Positions 24,904 to 33,778 of a stretch of DNA of 64,000 nt are shown in pieces. A program made the translations under genes and the position numbers. Below the pieces are notes generated by a model. The model worked only from the letters and a program-made list of their open reading frames with translations. It made no database searches and had not been told where the DNA came from. Origin of the DNA: Ruminococcaceae bacterium R-25 (lineage in GTDB: Bacteria; Bacillota; Clostridia; Saccharofermentanales; Saccharofermentanaceae); contig QGFZ01000002.1 of the NCBI GenBank assembly GCA_003149065.1, positions 558,001 through 622,000 on the forward strand, written 5' to 3'. Within the stretch, counting starts at the first letter, position 1; every line of letters begins with the position of its first letter.

Positions 24904-26330
24904 GTTTGGGTTCAAAGGCCGATTATATCATTCAAGAAACAGTTACCGGTGTTGTCCCAATGTTGAACAAAGAACGGAAGTACAATTTTTGGGATTTGTT
25001 TTTATCCACAAGCGGATTCTCAATAGCAACATGGTGTTATACACAAGGCGCTTACATGGCGGAATACCTTTCATTTAAACAACTATTGATCAACATTTTC
25101 TGTTTTAACATTATTTGGATTTTTATAGAGTGTATTCCTGTATTTTTTGCAGTACGCTACGGAATTGATCTCTGGGTTTGGTTGAGATCTGTGCTAGGAA
25201 TTAAGGGGGTTGCAATCTTTGCTACCGTCATTTCAATGGCAAATTTTGGTTGGTATGGTGTTGATGCCCAGTTGTTCGGATCTTCGATGGTAAACTTGTT
25301 AAAGGGTTTTGGTGTTGATCTCCCTATGAATATATGGAAGCCAATACTCGGCGTAGTGTGTGTCATCCTTGGAACTCTTATTGCTTTGGGCGGGCCGGAA
25401 GTCATTAAGTGGACAAGCCGAGTTTTGGTTACAGCTTTGCTAGTAGTCGGTTGTGTAGTTGTAGTTCTTTGTTTTACTAGCGTTCCGTTATCGGAAATAG
25501 CAGCCGTTCAGCCTCAAATCGAAGGTTCCAATCTCGTACGTTTTATGACATCAGCAGAAGGCAGTTGCGCATTTGCTTTCTCGTGGTCAACTCAAGCGTT
25601 GGTTATCCCTAGACTATGTAAGACTGAGAGCAAGGGATACTGGGGAACGTCTTTGGCTTATGGTGTTGTAGCACCATTCTTTGTTGCTGCTGGTGGAATC
25701 ATGGCGTATGCAATGTTTGTTAAGACTGGTGTTTTTGAAAGTGACCCGACTAATATGCTTGCTACTCTTTGTGGTCCCACTTTTGCTCTTTTAAGCCTTC
25801 TTATGGTTGCTTTTGCGAATATTGGCACACAGGGCATAGGTTCTTATGTAAACTGTATGATTATCAAGAGCGGTCTTCCAAAGCTTAACTATAAAATGCT
25901 TGTATGGCTTGCTGCTGTCTATGTTAGTATTCTTACAGTTTGGGGATGGGTTATGGACAGTTTTGGTTCCTTCATTTCTATGGCTGCGTATATTCAGGGG
26001 CCAATAATTGGTATGACCGTGGTGGATTATCTTATTGTGAAAAAGAGAAAAATCTCTCTTAAGTCGGCATTCTATATGAAAGGACATGATGCATATAACT
26101 TTACAAGAGGCTTTAATCTTGTGAGTTTAGTGATTTTAGTTATTTCATTCGTTTCATGCATTCTTTTTGTATACAATCCTTTAACTGGTGAAATACAAAG
26201 CCCAATATTCCTTATTCTTACTGGAAGCGGATATACAGCAATCAGTGGCGGGCTTCTCTATTGGATTGCAAGTTTAACACCTTTGAAAAAGTACATGCTT
26301 CGTGACAGGTGTGATCTTGAAATTATATAA
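24900..26330 (+). CDS. NCS1-type permease (cytosine/purine/thiamine/allantoin transporter family)
   Basis: This 476-residue integral membrane protein has about 12 hydrophobic segments. It begins with the NCS1 pattern of a cytoplasmic NFWDLFLSTSGFSIATWCYTQG stretch and has YGVDAQLFG in the middle, as in cytosine permease CodB and hydantoin transporter Mhp1. Members import nucleobases, thiamine or related ring compounds with a cation. Here the neighbours point to an amino-alcohol substrate, which would be new for the family, or to a vitamin precursor. ATG at 24900 follows GGGGGTGA; an in-frame TTG at 24879 is less likely. It is the last gene of the AT-rich cassette. Confidence 0.8.
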   Translation: MSLGSKADYIIQETVTGVVPMLNKERKYNFWDLFLSTSGFSIATWCYTQGAYMAEYLSFKQLLINIFCFNIIWIFIECIPVFFAVRYGIDLWVWLRSVLGIKGVAIFATVISMANFGWYGVDAQLFGSSMVNLLKGFGVDLPMNIWKPILGVVCVILGTLIALGGPEVIKWTSRVLVTALLVVGCVVVVLCFTSVPLSEIAAVQPQIEGSNLVRFMTSAEGSCAFAFSWSTQALVIPRLCKTESKGYWGTSLAYGVVAPFFVAAGGIMAYAMFVKTGVFESDPTNMLATLCGPTFALLSLLMVAFANIGTQGIGSYVNCMIIKSGLPKLNYKMLVWLAAVYVSILTVWGWVMDSFGSFISMAAYIQGPIIGMTVVDYLIVKKRKISLKSAFYMKGHDAYNFTRGFNLVSLVILVISFVSCILFVYNPLTGEIQSPIFLILTGSGYTAISGGLLYWIASLTPLKKYMLRDRCDLEII

Positions 26331-26452
26331 GACGGTGTATTAAGGAGCTGTCTTTATGTGATTGGTTTTACAGGATTTGCTAACAAACGAGTCTTGATAG
26401 GTGTTTAAGGATAAATGTGAGCATAACACCACAAATATTCCTAATTCCATAT

Positions 26453-26482
26453 ATAAAAGGGAGTTTCTGAACTCCCTTTTAT
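26453..26482. terminator. Bidirectional terminator between the permease gene and serS
   Basis: A perfect 13-bp stem ATAAAAGGGAGTT / AACTCCCTTTTAT (26453-26465 and 26470-26482) with a TCTG loop has T-runs on both strands. It can end the rightward permease transcript and the leftward serS transcript. Confidence 0.92.
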
Positions 26483-26540
26483 AATATGTTATGAATTTAA
26501 CGTTAGCTTAAGAAACCACTATTATTCTTTTGAGAAAGGA

Positions 26541-27827
26541 TTACTTCTTTACTTCGATTACAGACTTGCCGCCCATGTAAGGTCTCAATGCCTCAGGGAT
26601 CCTGATGGAGCCGTCTGCGTTAAGGTTGTTCTCTAAGAAGGCAATGAGCATTCTCGGAGGAGCAACGCATGTGTTGTTAAGTGTATGAGCGAGGTACGTG
26701 CCCTCAGAACCTCTGATCCTGATCTTAAGACGTCTTGCCTGAGCGTCGCCCAAGTTAGAGCAGGAACCTACTTCGAAATACTTTTTCTGTCTGGGAGACC
26801 AAGCCTCTACGTCGCAGGACTTAACCTTGAGGTCAGCGAGGTCGCCGGAGCAGCACTCGAGTGTTCTTACGGGGATATCGAGTGAACGGAAGTAATCAAC
26901 TGTGTTCTGCCAGAGCTTGTTATACCATGTCATGGAATCTTCAGGCTTGCAGACAACGATCATTTCCTGCTTTTCGAACTGGTGGATTCTGTAAACACCA
27001 CGCTCCTCGATGCCGTGGGCACCAACTTCTTTACGGAAGCAAGGAGAGTAAGATGTGAGTGTTTGGGGGAGCTTATCCTCGTCTGTGATAGTGTCGATGA
27101 ACTTACCAATCATGGAGTGCTCGGAAGTACCGATGAGGTAAAGGTCCTCGCCCTCAATCTTGTACATCATGTTTTCCATCTCTGCAAAGCTCATAACGCC
27201 TGTAACAACGGAAGATCTGATCATGTAAGGCGGAATGTAGTATGTGAAGCCTCTGTCGATCATGAAGTCTCTTGCATAAGAGAGGCATGCAGAGTGAAGT
27301 CTTGCGATGTCGCCCTTTAAGTAGTAGAAGCCGTTGCCGGATGTTTCTCTTGCCTGGTCGAGCTCGATGCCGTCAAGCTTTTCCATGATGTCAACGTGAT
27401 AGGGTACTTCGAAATCAGGAACGAAGGGTTCGCCGAATTTCTCGATCTCAACGTTCTCGGAATCGTCTTTGCCGATCGGAACGGAAGGATCGATGATGTT
27501 AGGGATAACGAGCATGATCTTTCTGATCTGTTCTTCAAGCTCAGTCTCCTTAGCAGAGAGTGCTTCGAGCTCTTCAGCCATATCTGTGACCTGCTTCTTG
27601 ACTACTTCAGCTTCGTCCTTTTTGCCCTGAGCCATGAGAGCGCCGATCTGCTTGCTGACCTTGTTGCGGTTAGCTCTTAAAGCTTCAGCACGTGTCTTGC
27701 TCTCACGGAATTCCTTATCAAGTTCAATGACCTGATCTACAAGGGGAAGCTTCTCGTCCTGGAACTTGTTCTTGATGTTCTGTTTAACGATGTCCGGATT
27801 GGTACGTAAGAATTTAATATCAAGCAT
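26541..27827 (-). CDS. serS: Serine--tRNA ligase
   Basis: SerRS charges tRNA-Ser (and tRNA-Sec) with serine. It has 428 residues. The N-terminal coiled-coil arm that grips the long variable arm spans about residues 30-100. Motif 2 is SPCFRKEVGAHGIEERGVYRIHQFEKQE, read here in pieces (FRKEVGAHG, VYRIHQFEKQE). Motif 3 reads HTLNNTCVAPPRMLIAFLENN, while the common form is LNGSGLAVGR; the N-N-T-x-V-A-x-P-R version is seen in some clostridial SerRS. An AGGTGAC ribosome site precedes the ATG. There is only a 55-base gap to the upstream gene, so no T-box leader fits there and it is probably co-transcribed with the glycosidase-like gene. Confidence 0.96.
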   Translation of the reverse strand: MLDIKFLRTNPDIVKQNIKNKFQDEKLPLVDQVIELDKEFRESKTRAEALRANRNKVSKQIGALMAQGKKDEAEVVKKQVTDMAEELEALSAKETELEEQIRKIMLVIPNIIDPSVPIGKDDSENVEIEKFGEPFVPDFEVPYHVDIMEKLDGIELDQARETSGNGFYYLKGDIARLHSACLSYARDFMIDRGFTYYIPPYMIRSSVVTGVMSFAEMENMMYKIEGEDLYLIGTSEHSMIGKFIDTITDEDKLPQTLTSYSPCFRKEVGAHGIEERGVYRIHQFEKQEMIVVCKPEDSMTWYNKLWQNTVDYFRSLDIPVRTLECCSGDLADLKVKSCDVEAWSPRQKKYFEVGSCSNLGDAQARRLKIRIRGSEGTYLAHTLNNTCVAPPRMLIAFLENNLNADGSIRIPEALRPYMGGKSVIEVKK

Positions 27828-27882
27828 GATGTCACCTCTTATATAAATAACCTACATATTTTATGCTTAGAAAGCTCTAGTT

Positions 27883-29232
27883 TCAATCTGTCTGAACAGA
27901 CATATTTCCATCGTATTTTCCCTGGGGATAACTGAACTTCGGATCCCACAGGATAAATTCCTTGATTCCGACGTCATGAATGGCCTTGATCTGTGAATTG
28001 ATCTCGCGGTAGCCGTATTCGATATAGTTGCCCTTGCCTATGTAAGATGCCGTGAATGCCTGCAGATATGGTCTCATGGCCGTGAAGCCCGGCTGGACGT
28101 AGGTTGCGCGGCATTCATTGAGAACGCTGTAAACGATGAGGTAAGGCTCCTTATCGGGAGTCTTGAAAACATGTCCTGCGAGCATAGTGCCCAGAGCATA
28201 GTGCGAAGGATATAACATCGGGCAGCATGAATCGACGCCTGTCATGCCCAATGTGGTAAAGTCCTGACCGATAATGCCTGCATCCAGGGGAGATGTTAAT
28301 ACGATACCGAAAATATCTGCCGATACCGGAATGCCGTATGTATCCTGGATCCTGATCCTGGCTTCCTGAAGGAATCTGTTTACTGCTTCAGCCTTTGTAG
28401 GAGTCTGGCCTTCTTCGCCATAGTAGGGCTTTGCCTTGTTCTTGGTAGAGCCTGCGGGGAAACGCACATAGTCGAACTGGATCTCGTCGATTCCGTGCTC
28501 GACACCTTCTAATGCGATATCTATGAGATAATCCCAGTTTTCGCTGTTATAAGGACTTAAGAACGGGTTATTGCCTTCGTTGCTGAACCTTACTACGTTG
28601 CCGGAAGCATCGGTAATGGCTCTTTTCGGGAAGTGCTCAGCTGCCAGAGAATCGTTAAAGCAGACGACACGGCCGATAACTCTTATATCATTATCGTGGC
28701 ACTTTTTGATTACCTTATCGATATCATAAGCGTCCCAGACGTAGCCGATCTCTCTGGCGGTCTCGTTCTTTGTCTTGAAAGGGATACCGTATTCCTGCTT
28801 AAGGTTAATTACCACAGCGTTGAGCTCGCTGTTCTTGCAAAGCTCGATCGCATAGTCGAGATTGGAACAGGTTCCCATATATAAGCCCCTGACTTCGAAG
28901 TGCTCGGGTGTCTTAACATCTTCTTCCGGAATCTCTGGAAGGGGACGCCAGTAACTGTCGGCAAGCTCGGATGAAACGAGCTGTTCAGTATGATAAATGA
29001 CAGGATCTGTCTGTGTAGTGCTTTCCGAACTGATAGTTACAAGTATCGGAATGTTGATATTGGAATCCGGAGCGTTAACGATCTTGATTATCTTGGTGAC
29101 GCCCAGAGTGATCAAGACAACTGCCAAAAGCGCAGAAACGGAAAGCAGGATGTTCATCAGCTTTCTGAGTTTAGCGAGCTCCGAGCCGTCCTGTTTTGAA
29201 AGATTATCAACACTATTGCGATTATTAAACAT
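27883..29232 (-). CDS. DUF4015 glycoside-hydrolase-like exported protein
   Basis: This is a roughly 449-residue protein: a short polar N-terminus, one membrane helix (about residues 27-50), then a TIM-barrel-like domain of the PF13200/DUF4015 group. Typical stretches are VRGLYMGTC, NAVVINLKQEYG, VIGRVVCFNDSLAAEHFP, IDEIQFDYVRFPAGS (carrying the acidic residues of the putative active site) and VSADIFG. It is probably anchored outside the membrane and acts on a surface glycan, with no known substrate. The start is uncertain: ATG at 29232 has no ribosome site but lies six bases after TATAAT, which would give a leaderless mRNA. A TTG at 29277 or an ATG near residue 27 are alternatives. serS follows. 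Confidence 0.8.
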   Translation of the reverse strand: MFNNRNSVDNLSKQDGSELAKLRKLMNILLSVSALLAVVLITLGVTKIIKIVNAPDSNINIPILVTISSESTTQTDPVIYHTEQLVSSELADSYWRPLPEIPEEDVKTPEHFEVRGLYMGTCSNLDYAIELCKNSELNAVVINLKQEYGIPFKTKNETAREIGYVWDAYDIDKVIKKCHDNDIRVIGRVVCFNDSLAAEHFPKRAITDASGNVVRFSNEGNNPFLSPYNSENWDYLIDIALEGVEHGIDEIQFDYVRFPAGSTKNKAKPYYGEEGQTPTKAEAVNRFLQEARIRIQDTYGIPVSADIFGIVLTSPLDAGIIGQDFTTLGMTGVDSCCPMLYPSHYALGTMLAGHVFKTPDKEPYLIVYSVLNECRATYVQPGFTAMRPYLQAFTASYIGKGNYIEYGYREINSQIKAIHDVGIKEFILWDPKFSYPQGKYDGNMSVQTD

Positions 29233-29339
29233 AGGACAATTATACAGACCTGTTTCAAAAAGAACAAATAACCCCAAGAAAAGAGTATGGACCTGTGATA
29301 AAATCGGGTTATATAAATCTGTTTTCGGGTTGGTAGGAA

Positions 29340-29765
29340 ATGATCGTTCGTAACTGTTCAGGCGGAATCGTATTTTTCGGCGACAAGGTCTTGATCGTCG
29401 GCAATGACAAGCAGGAATGGGGATTCCCTAAGGGAGTGGTAAAGAGCGACGCGGATCTTTCCTTATCGGCTTTTGCCAAAGACAGGGTCAAGAGTGAGAC
29501 CGGCGTTGATGCCAGAGTCCTTGCTCCCTGCGGCAAGACCAACTACGAGTATTATTCGATTTCAAGAAGAAAGCCTGTCCATAACAATATCTCATGGTTT
29601 GTAATGCAGGCAAAGAATGAAGAGTGCGAAGCTTTTCCTGACACCGGCACCATTGAGTGCAAGTTCGTCGGAGTCGCACAGGCTTTGGAAGAGATCACAT
29701 ACAGCCAGGATAAATCCCTTTTGATGATGGCTTATCAGAAGTATAGGGAGAGCACCAGGGATTGA
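29340..29765 (+). CDS. Nudix-like protein with degenerate Nudix box
   Basis: This 141-residue protein has the Nudix fold pattern: a first strand GGIVFFGDKVLIVGN, then WGFPKGVV. After that the box should read GX5EX7REUXEEXGU. Here the stretch has two extra residues and reads DRVKSETGV where REVKEETGL is expected, so the Arg-Glu pair and one of the metal Glu residues are missing. It may have weak or altered hydrolase activity, or bind nucleotides only. The ATG at 29340 has a weak, close ribosome site (TAGGA). The yigZ-like gene overlaps its stop, so the two are co-translated. Confidence 0.75.
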   Translation: MIVRNCSGGIVFFGDKVLIVGNDKQEWGFPKGVVKSDADLSLSAFAKDRVKSETGVDARVLAPCGKTNYEYYSISRRKPVHNNISWFVMQAKNEECEAFPDTGTIECKFVGVAQALEEITYSQDKSLLMMAYQKYRESTRD

Positions 29766-30403
29766 GCCGCAGCATTACTCTCAGCAAAACCGGCGATTCC
29801 AGGATCGAAGTTAAGAAGTCGGTCTTTATCGGCAGGAGTTTTCATATTTCTTCACCTGATGAAGCATCAGAATTTCTGGCAGCCGAAAGGAAAAAGTACC
29901 CTGACGCGAGGCACCTTTGTTATGCATGGGTAACAGGCGGGGAGAATGCCAGGCAGAAATCCAGCGACGACGGCGAGCCGCAGGGCACTGCAGGACAGCC
30001 TTTGCTGGAACTCCTTACTTCAAACGGTTTTACGGATACTCTTATCTGCGTTACCAGATATTTCGGAGGAACGCTCCTTGGGACAGGAGGATTAAGGCGC
30101 GCTTATTCTGACAGTGGCAGGCAGGCTCTTGAAGCAGGCTGCCCTGTTACTCTGGTCCCGGCTCTAAAATGGAGGGATAACTGCTCTTATCCGGTTTTTG
30201 AGATGCTGTCGAGAAAAGCCGGCAATTCCGGATGGGTGATCGAAAACATAGAATACGGCCAGGATGTAGCTTTTGACATCATCGTACCTGAAGAAGAAGA
30301 AAAAGAACTGATAAGATACTGCCTTGACCTTACAGGCGGCGCGCTTCAGCTGAAAGACCCGGTAAGCTTTCTTACAAAAGGTGAGAGCGTGGAAATATCG
30401 TGA
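29762..30403 (+). CDS. YigZ/IMPACT family protein
   Basis: This 213-residue protein has the IMPACT/UPF0029 N-terminal domain with VKKSVFIGRSF and the signature SSDDGEPQGTAGQP (about residues 68-81), followed by VTRYFGGTLLGTGGLRRAY. A C-terminal ferredoxin-like domain covers about residues 135-205. Bacterial members are cytoplasmic proteins of unclear function, sometimes linked to translation by homology to eukaryotic IMPACT. Its TTG start overlaps the upstream stop (ATTGA). htrA begins 87 bases later. Confidence 0.88.
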   Translation: MSRSITLSKTGDSRIEVKKSVFIGRSFHISSPDEASEFLAAERKKYPDARHLCYAWVTGGENARQKSSDDGEPQGTAGQPLLELLTSNGFTDTLICVTRYFGGTLLGTGGLRRAYSDSGRQALEAGCPVTLVPALKWRDNCSYPVFEMLSRKAGNSGWVIENIEYGQDVAFDIIVPEEEEKELIRYCLDLTGGALQLKDPVSFLTKGESVEIS

Positions 30404-30489
30404 AACTTGCGATTTGGACCAAAATCGCCCAGAATATGTGGAGCGCAAGGGGTAGACTTAGTACTTAAGTAAATTAAAAGGAAACGGTT

Positions 30490-31743
30490 ATGGATAATCA
30501 GAATTTAGAGCAGGAAAACGCGCCCAAGATCAGGGAAACCGTTGATCCAAAAGAAAAGAATTACCGCTTTACGCTGATCGTAATGTCTCTTATTCTTCTT
30601 GCCCTGGTTTTGTTTTCGGGCTTCCAGACCCTTTATATATTCAGACTTAATACCGGTCTTGAAGGGATCATGTCATATACAAGGATCTTCAAGAACAGAG
30701 CTGATGACGATGATGAGCAGGGAGCCATTGAGTCCATAACAGAATCTGCAAATGTTTCCTCTCTGCCTGAACCCTGGTTTTCGATAGAAGAGGCTTCTTC
30801 AGTTAACAGTCAGAAAATGACGACTGTCGACATAGTTAAGAAGGTAAGCCCTGCGACAGTTCCTATCAGTGTCATCAGCGTTGATGACGGCAAAGAAACA
30901 AAGATCAGTTCCGGAACAGGCTTCATTATCACCAAAGACGGATATATCGTTACAAACCAGCATGTTGTCGTTATGGCAGATAAAGCTGTAAGCACATACT
31001 ATGTAACGGTTCTTTTACCTGATATTGAGAACCCCGTCAGAGCTGAGGTCGTAGGAAGCGATGTCCAGACAGACATTGCGGTCCTTAAAGTTAATATTGA
31101 TAAAGAACTTCCCTGCGTAACATTCGGAGATTCCGATAAGCTCCAAGCAGGCGAGCTTGCCGTGGTTATCGGAAATTCATTGGGAAAGTTCGATGACTCC
31201 GTTACCGTCGGTGTAATATCTTCTCCTTCAAGAGAGATCAACCGCAAAGGATATTTTGTAAATATCATCCAGACTGATGCTGCCATCAATCCCGGAAACA
31301 GCGGCGGACCGCTCATCAATTCTTTTGGTGAGGTCGTAGGCATCACAAATGCCAAGATCGTTACAGGCACTTCAGAGAACTTAGGTTTTGCTATCCCTGT
31401 AAATTCCGTAAAGACAGTAATCGAGAGCATAATCAATTACGGAAAAGTTGTAGGACGTCCTTATCTCGGAGTTTCACTGCAGCAGGTTGCCGATGATTCT
31501 TATTTCGGTGCCAGGGGCGGAGTATTTGTTGCCGAGATCGTTAAAGGCGGTCCTTCTGACAAGGCAGGACTTGAATTAGGCGACAGAGTGCTTTATTTCG
31601 ACGGTGTTGAAATAAAAGAGACCGGTGATATTATTAGAGTGCGCGATTCACATAAGGCAGGCGATACGATCGAAGTAGTTGTCGAGCGTGACGGCAAAGA
31701 GATCAAGCTGTCGCTCGTAATTGGCGACAGCGCTGACCAGTAA
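30490..31743 (+). CDS. htrA: HtrA/DegP-like membrane-anchored serine protease with PDZ domain
   Basis: This 417-residue S1C protease has a cytoplasmic N-terminus and a membrane helix (about residues 31-53), with the trypsin-like domain outside. The catalytic triad can be read as His in TNQHVVV, Asp in TDIAVLKV and Ser in NPGNSGGPL. One PDZ domain follows (about residues 320-410, PYLGVSLQQV...GGPSDKAGLELGD). Such proteins degrade or refold damaged exported proteins. ATG at 30490 has AAAAGGAAA ahead. A 40-residue membrane peptide gene follows after 32 bases, and a foldase gene faces it on the other strand, so this is a small envelope quality-control cluster. Confidence 0.95.
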   Translation: MDNQNLEQENAPKIRETVDPKEKNYRFTLIVMSLILLALVLFSGFQTLYIFRLNTGLEGIMSYTRIFKNRADDDDEQGAIESITESANVSSLPEPWFSIEEASSVNSQKMTTVDIVKKVSPATVPISVISVDDGKETKISSGTGFIITKDGYIVTNQHVVVMADKAVSTYYVTVLLPDIENPVRAEVVGSDVQTDIAVLKVNIDKELPCVTFGDSDKLQAGELAVVIGNSLGKFDDSVTVGVISSPSREINRKGYFVNIIQTDAAINPGNSGGPLINSFGEVVGITNAKIVTGTSENLGFAIPVNSVKTVIESIINYGKVVGRPYLGVSLQQVADDSYFGARGGVFVAEIVKGGPSDKAGLELGDRVLYFDGVEIKETGDIIRVRDSHKAGDTIEVVVERDGKEIKLSLVIGDSADQ

Positions 31744-31775
31744 TAATCGTAATATTAAGTTAAGGAAGTAATTTT

Positions 31776-31898
31776 ATGCGCGGAGAAGGCAAGAATTTCG
31801 GAACCAAGGTTTTGGCCTGGATATTGATCGGAGCTATGCTTCTGTCTTTCGTTTTCGCGATAATCGTCGTACTTATCCAGCAGTTCAGCTTAGGCTGA
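31776..31898 (+). CDS. 40-residue membrane peptide
   Basis: The frame reads MRGEGKNFGTKVLAWILIGA and continues as one hydrophobic helix to the C-terminal QQFSLG. The positively charged N-terminus suggests the N-in orientation. AAGGAAG lies about eight bases before the ATG, and it begins 32 bases after htrA, so it is probably in the same transcript. It resembles the many tiny Firmicutes membrane proteins of the DUF4044 kind, but this is an impression from composition only. It might modulate HtrA. Confidence 0.6.
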   Translation: MRGEGKNFGTKVLAWILIGAMLLSFVFAIIVVLIQQFSLG

Positions 31899-31914
31899 TA
31901 CTGCTTTACCGGAT

Positions 31915-33657
31915 TTACGGTACGTCCTTAATCTGATTTAATCCGTCGATATTGAATTCGTAAGAGTATTCTTCAGCTTTTGACTGAATGAACTGCTGCA
32001 GGTTGTTCATTCTGAGGAAGCTGTTTACCATGTCATACCACTCGGGATTCGGCGACTCGGATATGAAGTAGATAACATAGAATGTGCCTTCTACTTCGAT
32101 CAATGTCTTATCGCCCAACTGTCTTTCATCAGCGAAGATCCAGTCGGCAAGAGCCTTATTGTATTTATTCTGGTAGATCTGGCTGTCGTGGAGAACTGAC
32201 AGCTGTCCGGCGAGGATATAGTCGTTATAGCGGTTTTCTACCTCGTTGCAGTTGTCTGCATCTTCAATGTAATCGTAGATCTCCTGAGCCAGTGCCTGTG
32301 TTGCTGCATTATCGGGAGCCATATCCTCTGAAAGAACATTGGCAGCAATGATGTAGCAGTTGCGGAGCTTTTCTGACTGACGTACTCTGGATACGAAAAC
32401 AAGGATGATAGGGAAGCCGTCTTCATCGGGAATTACTGTGGCATCGCCTTCTTTTCTGGACTCGTCAAAGAGCCATTCCCTGAATTCTTCATGAGAAATG
32501 TCATCGTATCTGCAGTTAGGTATAAGCGTTGAATCTTTCTGGGAAAGTGTATTCGCATAAACACCGGAGAAGAAAGGCTTTGCGCAGGCTTCGAACTTGG
32601 ACGGGTCACCGTTCATGTCTGAGATGATCTGCTGGGCATGGGCATTAGCCGTATCCTTGAATGCCTGTGTTCTCTGCTCATAAGTCATTCTGATGAACTT
32701 ATAGCTTACGAGGTCGTAGATGTTTCTGGACTGGTTGTAAGCTTCTTCAGCCTGCGCATCTGTAGCAGACAACTGGATGAGCTTTTCCCCGTCAGCATAG
32801 TCTTCTGTGAAGTACTTTTTAGCGAGCGTGTTGATAATGCACTGTTCGTCGACCTGGCTGCCGAATACACCCTTGATGTATGTATCGAGAGGAACACCAA
32901 GCTCATCGGCTCTGCTCTTGAGCCAGTTGATATAGATGTTGGCTCTTTCGTAGTGAGCTTTTTCGATCTGGTAACCCTGTGATGTGGCATCGTCGTATAA
33001 GATCTCCATCTTCTGGAAATCCTGGGCGGTTACATATCTGAAGTAGTCTCTGTAAGTGGAGAAACTGTCGTCGTCAAGATAAGGAGAAGAGAGTTTTTCT
33101 TCTGTGTCAGCAGCGAAAAGGTCAACACCTTCGCTCAAAAGTTCATAATGGTAAAGGAAGCTGAACTCAGCGCTCGAAATGTCTCTGCCATGGACTTTCA
33201 ACGGGCTGATGAATGAAGTATCAAGTCCTGTGTCCAAAGCAAATGTGGCTGCAGCAATTACCGTAACCAGAATGATCCCAAGGACTACAAAGGCGATTCC
33301 GGCATTACGCTTGAACTTTTCCTTTTCCAGGGCATCTTCATTCCTATCAAGGTTGATCTCTGTAGGAATTACGGGAATATCCGGTTCCTTGAGCTTATTG
33401 CTGTTTTTGTTATCGGGCAGGGCAGGAAGTTTTTTTGCCTTAACGATCTCACCGGATCTGCCGGTAAGAAGTTCAGGATCGATCTCTGCCAGTTCATTTA
33501 AAGTAACGCTCTTTTTGGATGACTCGATGGGAGCTTCCATAAAGTCTTCAGTAGGCTTGCTCTCGGAAGATTCCAGAGCTTCTGTATATAAAGAATCCTC
33601 GTTAACCACTGGTTTACGAGCTTTTTTATCATTGTTGTTTTTGTTTTTACCCTTCAT
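31915..33657 (-). CDS. SurA/PrsA-like membrane-anchored foldase
   Basis: This is a roughly 580-residue protein. A long polar cytoplasmic tail (1-105) and one membrane helix (about 107-130) precede a large helical extracellular region. It starts with a SurA-N-like chaperone segment (KVHGRDISSAEFSFLYHYEL). Two parvulin-end-like strands occur (FREWLFDESRKEGDATVI...FPIILVF and ADWIFADERQLGDKTLI...FYVIYF), but no complete rotamase domain was identified with certainty, so it may be a chaperone only. ATG at 33657 is preferred: AAGGGG lies seven bases upstream, while an in-frame start at 33693 lacks one. It is convergent with htrA and its peptide. Confidence 0.72.
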   Translation of the reverse strand: MKGKNKNNNDKKARKPVVNEDSLYTEALESSESKPTEDFMEAPIESSKKSVTLNELAEIDPELLTGRSGEIVKAKKLPALPDNKNSNKLKEPDIPVIPTEINLDRNEDALEKEKFKRNAGIAFVVLGIILVTVIAAATFALDTGLDTSFISPLKVHGRDISSAEFSFLYHYELLSEGVDLFAADTEEKLSSPYLDDDSFSTYRDYFRYVTAQDFQKMEILYDDATSQGYQIEKAHYERANIYINWLKSRADELGVPLDTYIKGVFGSQVDEQCIINTLAKKYFTEDYADGEKLIQLSATDAQAEEAYNQSRNIYDLVSYKFIRMTYEQRTQAFKDTANAHAQQIISDMNGDPSKFEACAKPFFSGVYANTLSQKDSTLIPNCRYDDISHEEFREWLFDESRKEGDATVIPDEDGFPIILVFVSRVRQSEKLRNCYIIAANVLSEDMAPDNAATQALAQEIYDYIEDADNCNEVENRYNDYILAGQLSVLHDSQIYQNKYNKALADWIFADERQLGDKTLIEVEGTFYVIYFISESPNPEWYDMVNSFLRMNNLQQFIQSKAEEYSYEFNIDGLNQIKDVP

Positions 33658-33778
33658 ATTTTCCCCTTTAAATAAGATACAGGTTATGGACACTTTACCA
33701 TAAAAGAAGAAACAACACGGTTAATTTGTGCTATTATTAACACGTTTGTAATCTAAGAATAATAATTAAAGGATTTTT

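Noticed and set aside
27828-27882. T-box leader before serS
   Set aside because: Only 55 bases separate serS from the upstream gene, and no T-box core sequence is seen.
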